Notes under the pieces: model-generated | The model's database searches: none | Seen by the model: only the letters and a program-made list of their open reading frames with translations | Told to the model about the DNA's origin: nothing | Source: Acanthaster planci | Taxonomy: Eukaryota; Echinodermata; Asteroidea; Valvatida; Acanthasteridae | Length of the DNA stretch: 32,018 bases | Direction of reading: 5' to 3' | Assembly (NCBI RefSeq): GCF_001949145.1 | Contig: NW_019091413.1 | Location: 6,727 to 38,744, forward strand | Part shown: positions 1-11,509 of the stretch, in pieces | How positions within the stretch are numbered: the first letter of the stretch is position 1 | Layout of the letters: the number at the start of each line of letters is the position of its first letter | Translations under genes and position numbers: made by a program

Positions 1-1329
1 TCACTGTGAGGTTTATTTAGGTTTCCGTGTTTCATTACTGTATTGCCAGATAAATCCAGTCTTTCCTAATTGGTAGTAAACTTCCACCCAACGAACTGCC
101 CCTAGGCTTAGTCCGCCATTCGTTAACTGGTATCCCCCTTGTGTCAGGGTAGCCGCTCACCCTTGCTCAAGGTTAATAAATATATTTGTGGGGTTGGGCC
201 AGGTCAATTCCATCCCTGATCCGGCTGGTTACTGGGTCCACCACAAGAGGTGTCAGTTGCATTCGCCACAATATTCCTATCACAAGTATCAGCCCTGGCA
301 GTGGTACGGCCTGACAAATCACTCGGAAGAAATTAAATGGCATTCAAGACCTTGTTGATTCGGAAAACATTGAAATATTTCGCGAAGATTTACAGCTTTC
401 AAGAATGGACGGTTTTGTTTATTAAACACCAACGTGCACTAATGTTCCAGTGTAATGTTCATGCATATTAATGAAAGAAACCACTTGAATTAAGTACAAT
501 GGTGTTGTACGTGTACATTGTTTGAAAACGTCATTGTTTGGAAAGGACCAAGTGGACCAAAGCATCATTTTTCCTCCTAATTTTTGTAAATTTGAATGAG
601 GGACCCTTGTGGTCGAGTATGTGATCCAGCAAAAACAAAACTTAGCCGACAAAAGCTTACACAACCCCTCTAAGCTATCACTCCCCTAACGGAGAAAAAA
701 GCAGTGTGAACAGTCTAAAGTTTGTCTCCACCCCGGATAAACCGTACCACTTTTCCCTCTAGTGAATGCAATACCACTCACTAAACCATACCTGTACACA
801 CTCCGATTCATATTTTGAATCAAGCGGCTGATAAGTTCCCGAAGGTTGGCGTTGAGTAGTCGACGCCATCTTGGTAGTGGTACACAATACACGCACTGTG
901 GACAGCACTGGTACAAAGTATCCAGTTCGATCCTGCCTTAATACATGTACAGAAAAATTCCTTTGTTGTGTGAATCTTTGTCTTAGAGTGTTTGAAGATA
1001 ACAGGGTGTAAAGATTGCGGAAGAAACTAAACCAAAAAGGAGTTCAGCGATCTTTCAAAACACTGCACACCGCTCGCGCACTTGAGAATATAAAGTACTG
1101 GAAAGGCAGCCATGTGGCCTTTGGTATAGATGCCATTTGACCTAGGACAACTGAATCAATAGACATAGGACTGGAAGAGAACATGGAGGGATAGAGTATG
1201 GAGGGATTCATGAGGAATGGGGCCTGATAGCTTACAAAGAGAAAATTGTTTCGTTAAATGCAGTTGAGTATGACATTACTACAAATAAAAAAGGTGGAGG
1301 AGATATCTCACGACTGCTAACACGGGACC
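1..1329. other. No recognisable gene
   Basis: No conserved domain or spliced coding structure was recognised on either strand. The two longest minus-strand reading frames (about 80 codons each, near 422-916) have no low-complexity or motif signature of a known family and look like chance frames. Some of this may be the tail of the retroelement fragments just to the right. Confidence 0.4.
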
Positions 1330-2043
1330 ATGAACGCCTGTTGTCAGAGGGAAAGATGTCATTAACATATTGTAATGCCAAAATAATTTAGTTTTTTAAC
1401 CCTGTTACGAAAACCTCATGCGAGATCCAGTCATTCAGAAGACCACTTCTCTCTGCACTGTTGAAAAGTTTGTGTTTTCTGTTGATGAAGCGCTTCAGTT
1501 CAGGGAGAGCATTTGGATCTCTGTTTGGTGTATCTGGGGATTGAGTCCTAAATAGCAGCATCCAACTGGTCCGTAACGTCAGCTGACCAGATAACATTGT
1601 CAGCGTTGATGAATACTGACCATGGAACCAGGTGAAATAGTTGCCACAAGTGATCATAGGCCTACGTGAAAATATTGTAATGTGGCTGGTCTCCGTAGAG
1701 TTGTAAAGAAATGAAATCTGAAACTGATCTGGAAAGGGTTCAGTACTGTAGTCACTGATGAGTAGCGATCGGGAAGATCAGGGAAGAGAAGATCAATAAT
1801 TGAATCTCGCATTGGCTCAGTGTGGTGGTCAGATGGTCTCGTGACCGACGTTACAGGCTGCTCAAGGTTAAAATTGGCAAATATATCCACCAGATGGGAC
1901 TGCTTAGCCAAAGCCAGTCTGTGATAGTTAAAGTCCACATTGAAGTCCAAATCCTGTAGGCACCCATCGTAGTTATCAATGTGAATGGATTCCATCGCAA
2001 ACGTTTGGGCCAGTAAGCAGCACGAGGAGGGTGGACGACACAC
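1330..2043 (-). pseudogene. LINE fragment: endonuclease C-terminus and linker
   Basis: The minus-strand frame at 1654-2043 contains a DFNVDFN motif, followed by LVDIFANFNLEQPV, TRPSDH and IIDLLFPDLP. This is the order found in the C-terminal half of the APE-type endonuclease of CR1/L2/Jockey-like non-LTR retrotransposons (GDFN block, then a strand ending in the PTR block). The next frame, 1388-1657, plus its continuation in a shifted frame, carries a basic stretch ending FRNRVKKL, like the linker between endonuclease and reverse transcriptase (RNKV-type block). The leading Gly of GDFN is replaced (LDFN), several frame changes separate the blocks and there are in-frame stops. No RT domain follows. 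It is a short, old, dead fragment; the clade is uncertain. Confidence 0.6.
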
Positions 2044-2639
2044 AAGACCAAGAAGCTAACTCAGAATGTAATTTGAGAGATAGTCACATAAGTTCAAGAT
2101 TGTCATGATGGGTGAAAAGTACATAATCTGATGGGAATCAAAGATGAATGATATTCCCACACTTAAGCACAGCAATTCAAAGCATGGCAGATGTGCTACT
2201 CCTATACTGAATATGTGCCTTCCTGTAGTCTTTATGAATGAAGTCCAGTTTGAGTGAAACAGAGATGGGGAAATGATATATCGGATGGAAGGAGTGGTTT
2301 CGAGGCGAAAAGAGTAAGTCACATCAAAAATATCTAATGAATGATGCCCATTGTTGTCAGTCTTCGTGGAAAATGTCAGTAACAAAGTCCATTGTCCCTT
2401 ACCGGCTTGGACGCAGTTGATAGGCCAAGGCCCAAAATGTCCAAGGCAACACAGGCGACTGGAAGTCTGTCAGACATTTCAGTCATCGGAAGCCAAAGCG
2501 GTCGGGTCCTGATCCTCCAGTATCACTGATAATTTATTAAATCAATGACAAGGGGTCAATCATGCTCGACAGACAGAAATGATATGTAGGCTTTTATCAA
2601 AGACACAGGAAAATGATGACCATAACACAGTACCCTCAA
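2044..2639. other. No recognisable gene
   Basis: The 109-codon minus-strand frame at 2056-2385 shows no family motif I recognise. The stretch lies between two minus-strand retroelement fragments and may be decayed sequence of either. Nothing else is supported here. Confidence 0.35.
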
Positions 2640-3243
2640 TCAACTTCCCTCTGTTGCCCGTGTCAGCTTGCTTGTATCCCACCTCTTCCATCAAATTAAA
2701 AGCACTTGCATGCACAGAACTGTTAAGCTCAGATATGCTTCTTATCTGAATCCGATCTAGAATCTTATTATTATCAACTGGTCAACTTTTTCCTGGAAAA
2801 ACAACACAGTGCAGGGATGCTATCTTTAACCCTTGATAACATTTCTTCTTCAATTCTCTTCCATATCCTGTCCTCCTCCTCCGTCATGTCAGTATTATGA
2901 TCCACCCCTATCTGAATCCTTTCATCTGATTGGTCTCTGCCTTCCTGCACAGCTTCAAAACCGCTATACCAGAAGACTCTCCACTCCATCATCTCCAGGG
3001 ACATCACTGTCAGCTCCAACTTCATCAAGATATGCCATTTCCCATTCTCTACACTCCTTGTAAATCCCCACCCTCAGCAATGTCCCTCTTGATTTCCTCC
3101 GTTTCTACAGCTGTCAACCACGGACTTTTCCTAATATTCCTTACCTGATTCTCCAGACGCTGTTCAGTTAATTTCAAAAGGCCCTTTCCCCGCCACAGTT
3201 CAAATATGCACCTCCTAAATCCTTTACATTCTAGCCTACTCAA
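2640..3243 (-). pseudogene. Retroelement ORF fragment, region N-terminal to RT
   Basis: Read on the minus strand, 3243-3049 gives a frame with LLKLTEQRLENQVRNIRKS followed by WLTAVETEEIKRDI. After a frame change come an acidic stretch, EEEDRIWKRIEEEM, IPALCCFSRKKLTS, and finally, in a third frame near 2640-2775, ILDRIQIRSISELNSSVHAS and EEVG. This order (EQRL-x-DQ block, acidic spacer, IPALR-x-x-RKKL block, ITETN-like block with a VVTE-like helix) is one I recognise from uncharacterised retroelement ORFs repeated in marine invertebrate genomes, where it precedes the reverse transcriptase. I cannot name the clade. At least two frameshifts and in-frame stops show that it is dead, and no RT core follows towards 2400. 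Confidence 0.5.
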
Positions 3244-3900
3244 ATAACACTATATCGCCATCCTATTTTGTTCCTTTTTCCACCTTTCCTCATTCTTGCC
3301 ATAATCCTACGATTATTCTGAACAGTGTAAGTATGATCTGGAGATGCCTGCCCAGATCCACCATCGAGATCAGGTGATGGACCATGTCTGAAAGACCTTC
3401 AGCCGATTTCACAAAACTTTACGCAACGGCATAACTTACAGTCATTTTAAGTGGCATAAGATGCACCAAACAAAGCAAAAATGAATGATTTGACTAGCTC
3501 ATTCTTTTCGGCTAAGCCTCATTGTTGCTGAACTGAAGAAGGCTTATACGAGAAACGTACAACTCTGTTGTAGAAGTAATGAAAAACTTGTTTGGCTGTG
3601 GGAGAACTGCGAGATTTTGTATCCGGTTCCAGTGGAAAAAAAACCCCGACTTTTTCAAAATGGCGGGCGGGGGTGATTCAATGACTGTTTGATGACTGTT
3701 TTGATAATGGAAAATAACAGCTATAGTAATAGCAATTGTCGTCCTCGTCCAAGATATTATGACGTGGCACTGGGCGCTAATTACTAGGCGAAGTGCAAAG
3801 TTATAGATGGCGCTCTGCCCAGTAACTAGGGCAGATGTTGGGCGCACAAAGCTGTGTGTTAAGCGAGCACGGCGCATAGGCTCCGCCTTGCACTAAGGCG
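3244..3900. other. No gene; GC-rich patch near right side
   Basis: No coding sequence was recognised. The minus-strand frame of 121 codons at 3512-3877 has no family motif. The right part (about 3650-3900) is more GC-rich, with a GGCGGGCGGGGG run near 3662, and leads into the possible promoter described next. Confidence 0.35.
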
Positions 3901-4000
3901 ATTGGTTAACGGAAGTCACTGCTTGGTCACATGCAGCGCGCGCACAGGCAGAGTTGCAGCAGCAGCAGGCTTGCAAAGCTATATAAAGGGCGCACAGGCA
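3901..4000 (+). promoter_or_regulatory. Possible RNA polymerase II core promoter
   Basis: A TATATAAAG box lies at 3980-3988 on the plus strand. An inverted CCAAT box (ATTGG) lies at 3901-3905, about 75 bases upstream, which is the usual spacing. An 11-base direct repeat (GCGCACAGGCA) occurs at 3940-3950 and again at 3990-4000, on both sides of the TATA box. Transcription would start near 4010. No recognisable coding exon follows, so the promoter could drive a non-coding RNA, a distant exon or a mobile element, or it could be chance. Confidence 0.3.
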
Positions 4001-7000
4001 AGGTTTGGTTATCCTGAGTCAAGGGCTGATCCTGAGGTAGGGGTCGAGAATCCTGTGCAAGGGTTATCATCATCACACTAGTGTAAGAAAAGTTGACAAC
4101 ATCAAGCAGGGAAAAATTACAAATGCAATGCATATTAACCCCACAATTTGTCACACAGTGCACAATGCTATCAAGAAAAGTATGCAGATGTTGGGTGTGT
4201 CTACCAACAATACACAGTGAACAATAAATGTTCAAGAACATTAACAAAAACTTAAGGTTGTTAATACTAAAAGTAACAAGATCATCAGTGAGAAGTGCCA
4301 AAAACTTGCCTAGTAAGGGCTGCAAACTATAACCTACCCCCGTGAACCTATCTTTGCAATCTGGTCACAGTTAACAGCAAAAACCCTTGCTTGATAGGAG
4401 AGCTGAAGTAAAGCATTGCTCTGTGTCTGACCACTGTGTGATTATTTAATGATGGCGAGATATGAGATTTTTTCCTTATCCTTTAAAAAGTTTCTAGTTC
4501 TTGATGAAACTGATTTTTTTTTTCCAAAGGAGTGGTTGTTTAAAAAATTGCACAGTTTCAAAGCTTAGTGAGTTCACGTCTCAGAGAAATGTTCAGTTAA
4601 GCTTGTGCAATCACGTACCCCAGTTAATTTGTCGAAAGGTTCTAATTTTATTTACTTTTGTAACATAAACCATGTTGGGCCATTTCAGGATCCTGTTTGT
4701 TGATGGGATATAAAAGAAGTCTGAACATAGCACAGCCCTGTTCAGCTCAGTATCCTCATTCTAGAGACCTTTCCAATGATTTCATGTGTTACAGGGTATT
4801 AAATGGCCTAAACTGCATTTCGGTTGAACAGAGTAGCAGTTGTCTTACAAAATCAAGATTACTTCCACAGCACATTGTCTGATTTTAAATGAAGTCTTCA
4901 GGTTTCATAACATAGACTTCAAATCGATTAAAAACATTTGAAAATTGCTTTGAGAAAATAAATGATATGTATGGGCTGCAGTTTTTGGGGGAAGGGCAAC
5001 AAAAGACGCCTCAACAAATATGCCAGTATTTGTGGTGGGATTTTATTATCAGTTAAAATGACAATACATGTAACACAAAACAAAAGCAAATAAACCTAAA
5101 TAGCTGATATTGTTGCCTGAAGCTCAGTGCAAGAAAATATTGAATACATAACATGTTCATTACAGCTTAACTTAATGTCAACACCTGATTGGCTCTTTGT
5201 TCTTTTACTGAAAGACTGACTTTTCTACCTCATATTTAGATTTTAATGGTGTGAAGTGACAATTGTAAAATATTTAAGCAAATACCTTAGAATATGGCAA
5301 TAGCATAACTTAAGCCTACTAGAACAGTTTTCACCTCCGGGTGCTTAGTTACAGAATGTGCATTGATGTTTGTTGAAAATGGTTTTGGGGTGCTGAAACA
5401 GGGTCAACTGACTTTTATTTAACAGCATTTATAACTGCACTGTTAAACTACAGAAGACAATTACAGACAATTACACTTCAGAAGTATCACTTTTAAGGTA
5501 CTGTATGACACAATACTTGAAAAGCTGGCAAATATTACAAAAGTAGAGTACCCCGTTCTTATATCTTTCAACTGCAATTTGTTTTCCCCTTTTGGGAAAT
5601 TCTATTAGAAATACTATTTCTACATGCAGCTGCCAAACAAAACTAAGCTACCAACAATCTTTGAAAATGCAAAATTAAACAAATTGCTTTTAGTCACACG
5701 TATCAAACACTACTTCTGGTACTAATTCAAAACAAATCCGAACACCTCAATAAAACATTTTGTTAATTATTTTTTCAAGAATGTGACTTATTACAAAAGG
5801 CAAAAACATTGACTTTTCAACACAATTAGATGTAATTCAAGCCGGGTCTTTTCCACTTATATTGTCAGTAAAATGTTATGATCATTCATGGTCTTTTGAC
5901 ATACATACAGCGTAAACCTACCTCCTAAAATAACTGAAACATTACATGCACTATTATCTTTATCCTGCCAAAAACTGAATGAAAAACAGGCAATATCCCT
6001 AGACACAAATGGGTACTTTCCCTCTGTCAGCTTCTTTCGGCTTTCGGCATCTTTCACACTGTGGTTCTCCTCAGTACAAGGCAGGAGTAGGACCATGTCC
6101 TTTGAGTAATGAATACACTTAGTTTAAAACTTTGAAAATGAACTCAGCCTTTAAAACTCAACCTTGGAACCGACATCTTCTGAATGAACACATTGTATCT
6201 GTACGCATTTTACACTCCTGAAAACATACAACATGTATAGCACCACCCAAATCAGAGAATGATAACAGTAACTTGGGCAACAACAATGTAAGTAGTGTCA
6301 TTATGAAGACTAATTATTATACAGGCCTGCTATACATGTACCTTCAGCCACCTTCAGCTACAGTGTTGGTTAAATCTATTCTCCTACAACCAATACAAGG
6401 GACTTTTGGATTTTGATTCAATAAAAAGATGCAAGCCTATTGATGCAAACTTGTAATTAAGCTTTGTGAGGTAAAGAAATGGTTCAACTGACTGCACAGA
6501 CCACTTCCATCTTGCACGTCCAGCTTATTTCAACACATTATAGCACTTTGTAAATGATCAGCATTAACAAAAATACAAATAACTGCATTCCCCAAATCAT
6601 GGTACATGTACTATGTAAATTTTAGAACCACAAAATAAGGCTTTTTTCACTCTTGCCATGTACATGAACAAAGAAATGAAACCATCAAGAGAACAGTATT
6701 ACTTCAACCTGCATAGACAAGCTTCAAACATGCATAATTTTTTTTACCTGAGCTGATCAAATAGGTACCAAATATAGTCCAACAGATTTAGGCAAATTTG
6801 ATATAAAAAATAAATATTATTATGATTAATTATGATGTAAAGTAAAAAAAAAAGCAAGTACTATTTTGAAAAATGGTGTCATGAAGACAGTGTTAACTGG
6901 CAAGTAATGACATGAAAATAGGTTACATTTTGTGAAAATTATGTACGTTTTGGTTACAAAGAAATAGAAAATTTGTTAAATTCCAAACGATTTTAAATGA

Positions 7001-9121
7001 ATGAAAGAAAGCATGTTCAACCAATTCCTTTTATTCATGAGTATGAATCATCATGCTTGAAAAATTGTTTAATTAAACAATTAACCCTGTGTTTCTTTCA
7101 TATACATAGAGTGCCTTACAATGGAAATTCTGGCAAGCACTTACACACCGCATTCTATCTTTCTCCATTCTTTATAAAGTTGGATGTCTAATATGCATGT
7201 TAACTTGTCTCCTTGTCAAAATATTTTTTCTACTATGAATGTCCTGAGCAGTAATACACACACTTCTGAACTACTTTTGCCTATTACACAGAATGATTAG
7301 TTTCAAATGGAAATATGTAACTTCCGACTCAAAGCATTGTAACCCAATAATGAATAAAAATGTCATCTTGCCAACACTGGCATTATATCCATGACCTGTT
7401 TTCAATGACTGGAGGATTTCTCTTTCATAGTTTAAAGAAGTGTGAGAATATGCATATCGTTTGCATGTGTCATGAACAATTACATGTATGTATTACATGT
7501 ATGTATGAAAATAGCAATATTATGGCATTTCTCTACATGTCTCACGCATGTCAATAGTTAACGTAAGAAACAGTCACCTAAAACTAAGTGTTTTCACTCT
7601 GAAGATATAGTTACACATACATGTACCCTACATGCACAGCTATTGTTATCATTCTCTTAACCAAGACACATATTGATAGTTGATGTTTTTATATTTGACA
7701 TGCAATGTTTTTTCATTACTGGCTGAAAATATTGCTGAAAAATTGTAAAATTGAACGGTTACACCATTCATCCAGTTTTTATGTGCTTGTACATCAACCA
7801 AAATCAGTCATCCATTTTCCCCATCCTTTTCATAAGCAAGCAAAGTGAAAAATCCCCGGGATGAGGTTCCTGCCAGGGAATATTTTCAAGTACCGCTCAC
7901 TAGCACAAAATTTAAACGTATCATTGAGGGAAGTTGTGCAATGCACATGTACACATGTTTGATAAATGTTCAATTAATTTGAAGTGCATTTTTACTGGTT
8001 TTGGCTCACTGAATTAGGGATGCATTTCAACTGCATAAACATAACAAACACTGACATTTATGAATGATTTCAAACTGGACATAACAAAACTCTTGAATAC
8101 TTACTTGAATGGAACATACTCTCAAACCCCTAAGACCTCTAAAACTGTGAAGAATGAGCAGAAGATGCATGGAAAGAGAGCAGTTCTGCCTTTAACCTCA
8201 GTAGTTATACAAATGTGTTTCATTTATCAATGCCTTTCTCAGGGAAAGAACATGCAAAGATTTTTATACTTCTTATATCGATGCAGTATTTGGTAGTACC
8301 TTTGATACAGCTCTGAACTTTGTATGTAGATTAAACTTGTGTCTTTAACTCAAAAAAAACATTGTAACAACACTACTTTAATACTGTATCTTAGAATCTC
8401 AAGATGGCTTCTTTTTTTACCGGAACTCCCGTATTGACATTTGTCATTCTGGGCCTGTTAAAAATCAAAATCCACAAGCTCATGATTGTTAACCAAATTT
8501 ACAGGCTTTAGAAAACACACAACTGAACTTAAAATGATACACTGAAAACAAATCAATCAGTTGACATCAAAGGGGTAGTCAGTCAGGTGAATAAGAATAC
8601 TGTCATATTATGTAAATCACAGGTATCTTTAACTTGACCTACTTGTAGAATGCTGGTCATTTTATTTGCTCTAACGTGGGGCATAATTATGGCAGTGCTG
8701 AATACCTCAATATTCAATTTTCTTTCAAAGTTCAAATTTTTTGTTTGATTTTAATATCTGGACACAAAATACATGACAAAAGGAAGAAAATTACATTTTT
8801 TATTGCATTCTATAGGCCTAATAGCACAATATAGAATCCATCTTAGAATAGGAAATAGATTCTTTACGAATAAGTTATCAATGTTCAAGTCGGCATTCTT
8901 TGTAATGATTACATATTGATGCAAACTTTGTTGAAATAAATTATGGTAAACCTTCATGACTATATTTCAACGTTTTTCATTGTCTGAATGTCCCAATCAG
9001 ACGATGACTGCGTCAGATAAAATTAAGAATTAGGCATGTAACTAGTCTCTTGGCAACCACAAGTTGTGGCATGAGAAAACATTTATTCTAACATTTTTTC
9101 ATGATTAGAAGAATTTCATAT

Positions 9122-9127
9122 TTTATT
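9122..9127 (-). promoter_or_regulatory. Candidate poly(A) signal AATAAA
   Basis: TTTATT on the plus strand gives AATAAA on the minus strand, about 1.6 kb downstream of the stop codon of the terminal exon at 10745. It is one of several such hexamers in AT-rich sequence, so its use is unproven. Confidence 0.2.
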
Positions 9128-10083
9128 GATCTTGATCAAACTGTCACTACAATTAAAAGTGTTCACAAAATGACAATGATGAAATAAAAGAAGTAAAACA
9201 AGGAAAACTGCACTGATCAAAAACAATGATACCAACAGCATTATGGACAACAAATATGGGAGTTTTTCTAGTGGATAATGAGGAAGGTAATCTCATCCAC
9301 ATTCATTTTGAAGTGATTGAGCATCATGTCTGCAGGTTAAAAGAGATTAATTCCAGTCCAAAAAAAATGGAAGTCAAATCGCAAATTGAAATAAGTTTTC
9401 AAAGTTTTCTTTGAGCAATTGCTTAAAGAAAATGGCCTGTGTCATGCAGTGTGGTTATCCTTATTCCCTCTGCTAGACTACAATAGATGGGGCAGGACAC
9501 ATTCAATAGCACTGATGAACAATACATGTACATGACCAAATATGGCGATGAATGTCAGCAGGCGTTAAAAAAAGTAGGAAAATATTCAATGAAGATTTCT
9601 GAGAGTTACGCAAAAATCTTTGCCTTTGTAGCAATAACATAAAGCAAGATTTTCCACATACTGTCAGCCCAATTGCCACGTTTTAACCATTTTTTCTTTG
9701 TGAGAAAGATTTTCCTGAATTTTTGAGTCATTATCATTAGTCCTGAAGGTGTTTCTTTTGTTTAAACCAAATTTTCAATGTTCAGTAACAGTGCCAAGAA
9801 ATTCAGGAGCCAAGGGTGTATCTGATTGTTGTATATAGCCGTGTTCGGTAGAGTGAACTGTCCTGGAGCAACAGACAATCTGGTCCTAAATCATAAGAAT
9901 TACAACTGGTTGTATTTCTCTTTGAAAAATTTAAAAAAATTCTCAACAGGGTAAAAGATATGGCTCATTTGCATGTGCATTTAATGCTTTACTTAATCAT
10001 TGCTGGTGATAGCAATAAAAGCAAGAAGCTATAATAGTGATTATAGTATGTATTATTGAAACTGCTTCTGATCATGCCTTGGT

Positions 10084-10139
10084 CATCAAAAATCTGCCGC
10101 ATGGGATAACCCATCAAAAATCTGCCGCATGGGATAACC
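10084..10139. repeat. 28-bp perfect tandem duplication
   Basis: A 28-base unit starting CATCAAAAATCTGCCGCATG occurs twice without mismatch at 10084-10111 and 10112-10139. The perfect identity suggests a recent slippage or duplication event (or assembly effect). No coding role is seen. Confidence 0.9.
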
Positions 10140-10395
10140 CATATTCAATCAAATGGAAGTTCAACAATTGGAATATTAAATTATTTAATTTGAGTCAGCC
10201 TTAGGCATGATTAGATGCTACTGGGATTAAAACTAAGAATTCCAGAGCTAACTTCAGTGCTACATGTATGGTAGGTTCAAAATGCCATACATTATTATAC
10301 AGTGGTAATAACAACATCTGTAATGAAAGATTCATGCATTTTTTCCCCCTGAAATATTGTGTCTGAGCCACAACTTCATACATGTAGATGTAAAA

Positions 10396-10558
10396 TGGGA
10401 GACTTTTAGATGCACGGTGGCTGCAGACAAACTGGTCCTTTTCAGCGGTTGTGCGCATACTCAGAACTAATGCGCATGCCTAGAACTGCACGCACACACC
10501 CACATCAACCAAAAAGGACTGTTGTGTCTGCCGCCACCAAGCGTCTCAAAGTCTCCCA
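10396..10558. repeat. Foldback (MITE-like) element
   Basis: The sequence starting TGGGAGACTTTTAGATGC at 10396-10442 is repeated in inverted, imperfect form at 10512-10558 (TGGGAGACTTTGAGACGC when read from the minus strand). The arms of about 47 bases enclose about 70 bases that contain two imperfect copies of a GCGCAT-rich unit of about 19 bases. It has no coding capacity. This is the structure of a short non-autonomous foldback transposon; no clear target-site duplication was found. Confidence 0.6.
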
Positions 10559-10716
10559 ATAGATTGATTTTCAAAATCTGACACTAGATCTGGCCTGCTT
10601 GCCAGTAAATGAAAAGAATTAAATACTTCAACATTAGCCCCAACAGTTTGAAGTCTCCTGATTTCAATATGATTTTACATACACCCTAGGGGGTTAGGGT
10701 TAATGAAAAGGAGACT

Positions 10717-10722
10717 ACTTAC
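10717..10722 (-). promoter_or_regulatory. Candidate 5' splice site just past stop codon
   Basis: The minus strand reads ACAT/GTAAGTAG here, a full consensus donor, 22 nucleotides past the stop codon of the terminal coding exon. If used, the exon would be 10723-10891 and the 3' UTR would be spliced. At that distance nonsense-mediated decay would not be expected. Confidence 0.35.
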
Positions 10723-10744
10723 ATGTAAATGAAATGCTGCTCAG

Positions 10745-10891
10745 TTATGTCTCACTATGCATGGTGCTGGGCCAGCCTGAATGAAGATTTCTGTTTGACT
10801 TGTCTGGGTATGGGCCCCAACCTGTGGCTTTGATGTTTACTGGTGACTTTACATCCTTCAGTAGAAATGATGGATCTTCAAATGTTGGGAT
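10745..10891 (-). CDS. Terminal coding exon of an unidentified host gene (partial)
   Basis: On the minus strand a pyrimidine-rich tract ending CTTATTACAG (10892-10901) is followed by a 147-base open frame of 48 sense codons and a TAA at 10745-10747. The peptide starts IPTFEDPSFLLKDVKSP, continues NIKATGWGPYPDKSN and ends WPSTMHSET. Only phase 0 is open; the other two phases hit a stop within 11 codons. The composition is protein-like (Gly/Trp/Pro-rich turns, no low complexity) and unlike the transposon frames nearby. I do not recognise the family. It would be the C-terminus of a protein whose earlier exons lie further right, beyond or within the gap and transposon region, or outside the window. 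No start codon is expected in this exon. Confidence rests on the splice signal and open frame together. Confidence 0.55.
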   Translation of the reverse strand: MPTFEDPSFLLKDVKSPVNIKATGWGPYPDKSNRNLHSGWPSTMHSET

Positions 10892-10901
10892 CTGTAATAA
10901 G

Positions 10902-11176
10902 ACAAGGAATAGTTTTCATTTTTCTTCTATGAACTAATTTCAGTGGCATTCATTAAATCGAAATGTTGCATTTGAAATTATGTTATAACAAATATATTAA
11001 TTTAGAACAGCAATTTGGGAAAAGTATCAGAAATAATGTTCTCATGATCATGTTCACTCCCTTAAATTGTTAACCTTGAACAAAAACACTAATAAAATTA
11101 AACAAGGTTTCTCCTTTATTTATCAAATCAAGTGGAGTCAAAACAAACTGCATTTCGATCAAAAAGAAAAGAAAAT
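10902..11176. other. Presumed intron of the minus-strand gene
   Basis: AT-rich sequence without recognisable coding content, upstream of the acceptor at 10892. It is called an intron only because of that acceptor. Confidence 0.35.
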
Positions 11177-11498
11177 CCTTCCCCACATTCAGTGTGGGTC
11201 GGGTCTACTACAGAATACCTATCTAAACAGTCACTACATGTGCAAATTTTGCATGCACTTATTATTCGCTGAAAAGATTTGATCATCTGTGGTGCACCCT
11301 GACCTCCAACAATGCAATGTGGTCCCACCGCCATTTTCGTCCTTTTCAAAAGTGACTCAAAAAGGGTTGGAGCCAGAGTGGGGAGGACGATTGGGTGAGG
11401 ACTGTTTGGGTAGGTATTCTCTAGTAGACCCGACCCACAATGAATGTGGGGGAGGAGTCTATAGTACTCTACCTGCCCAAACAGTCACAACATATGCA
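11177..11498. repeat. Foldback repeat with extra direct copy
   Basis: A 56-base arm at 11177-11232 is inverted at 11400-11455; I count 51 of 56 positions matching. The arms contain the near-palindromic block CCCACATTCA...GTGGGTCGGGTCTACTA. About 167 bases lie between them. A partial third copy in direct orientation (CTACCTGCCCAAACAGTCAC, from 11469) follows the second arm. There is no coding capacity. This fits a non-autonomous foldback or MITE-type element, possibly two overlapping copies. Confidence 0.7.
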
Positions 11499-11509
11499 GA
11501 GTAGCACTG

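Larger units (their letters stand above)
4010..10744. other. Long AT-rich region, possible 3' UTR or introns
   Basis: Nearly 7 kb without recognisable coding sequence on either strand. The frames present (60-130 codons) lack conserved motifs. The base composition is even and AT-rich, with many TACATGTA-type palindromes and little sign of transposon ORFs, unlike the region after 12.8 kb. It lies directly downstream of the minus-strand terminal exon at 10745-10891, so part could be the 3' UTR or 3' UTR introns of that gene. Canonical AATAAA signals on the minus strand occur at several places (for example 9122-9127), none decisive. Confidence 0.4.

Noticed and set aside
422-916. Two minus-strand frames of about 80 codons
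   Set aside because: No motif, no splice context and no biased composition suggesting coding.
2833-3148. Plus-strand frames of 72-76 codons
   Set aside because: They are antisense to the recognisable minus-strand retroelement fragment and are Ser/Pro-rich by composition only.
7479-7510. Repeated TACATGTATGTAT words as a possible satellite
   Set aside because: Only two copies; ACATGT palindromes are scattered through the whole window and are typical of the genome background.
10688-10702. Telomere-like GGGTTAGGGTTA
   Set aside because: Only two units; too short to be an interstitial telomere and easily chance.
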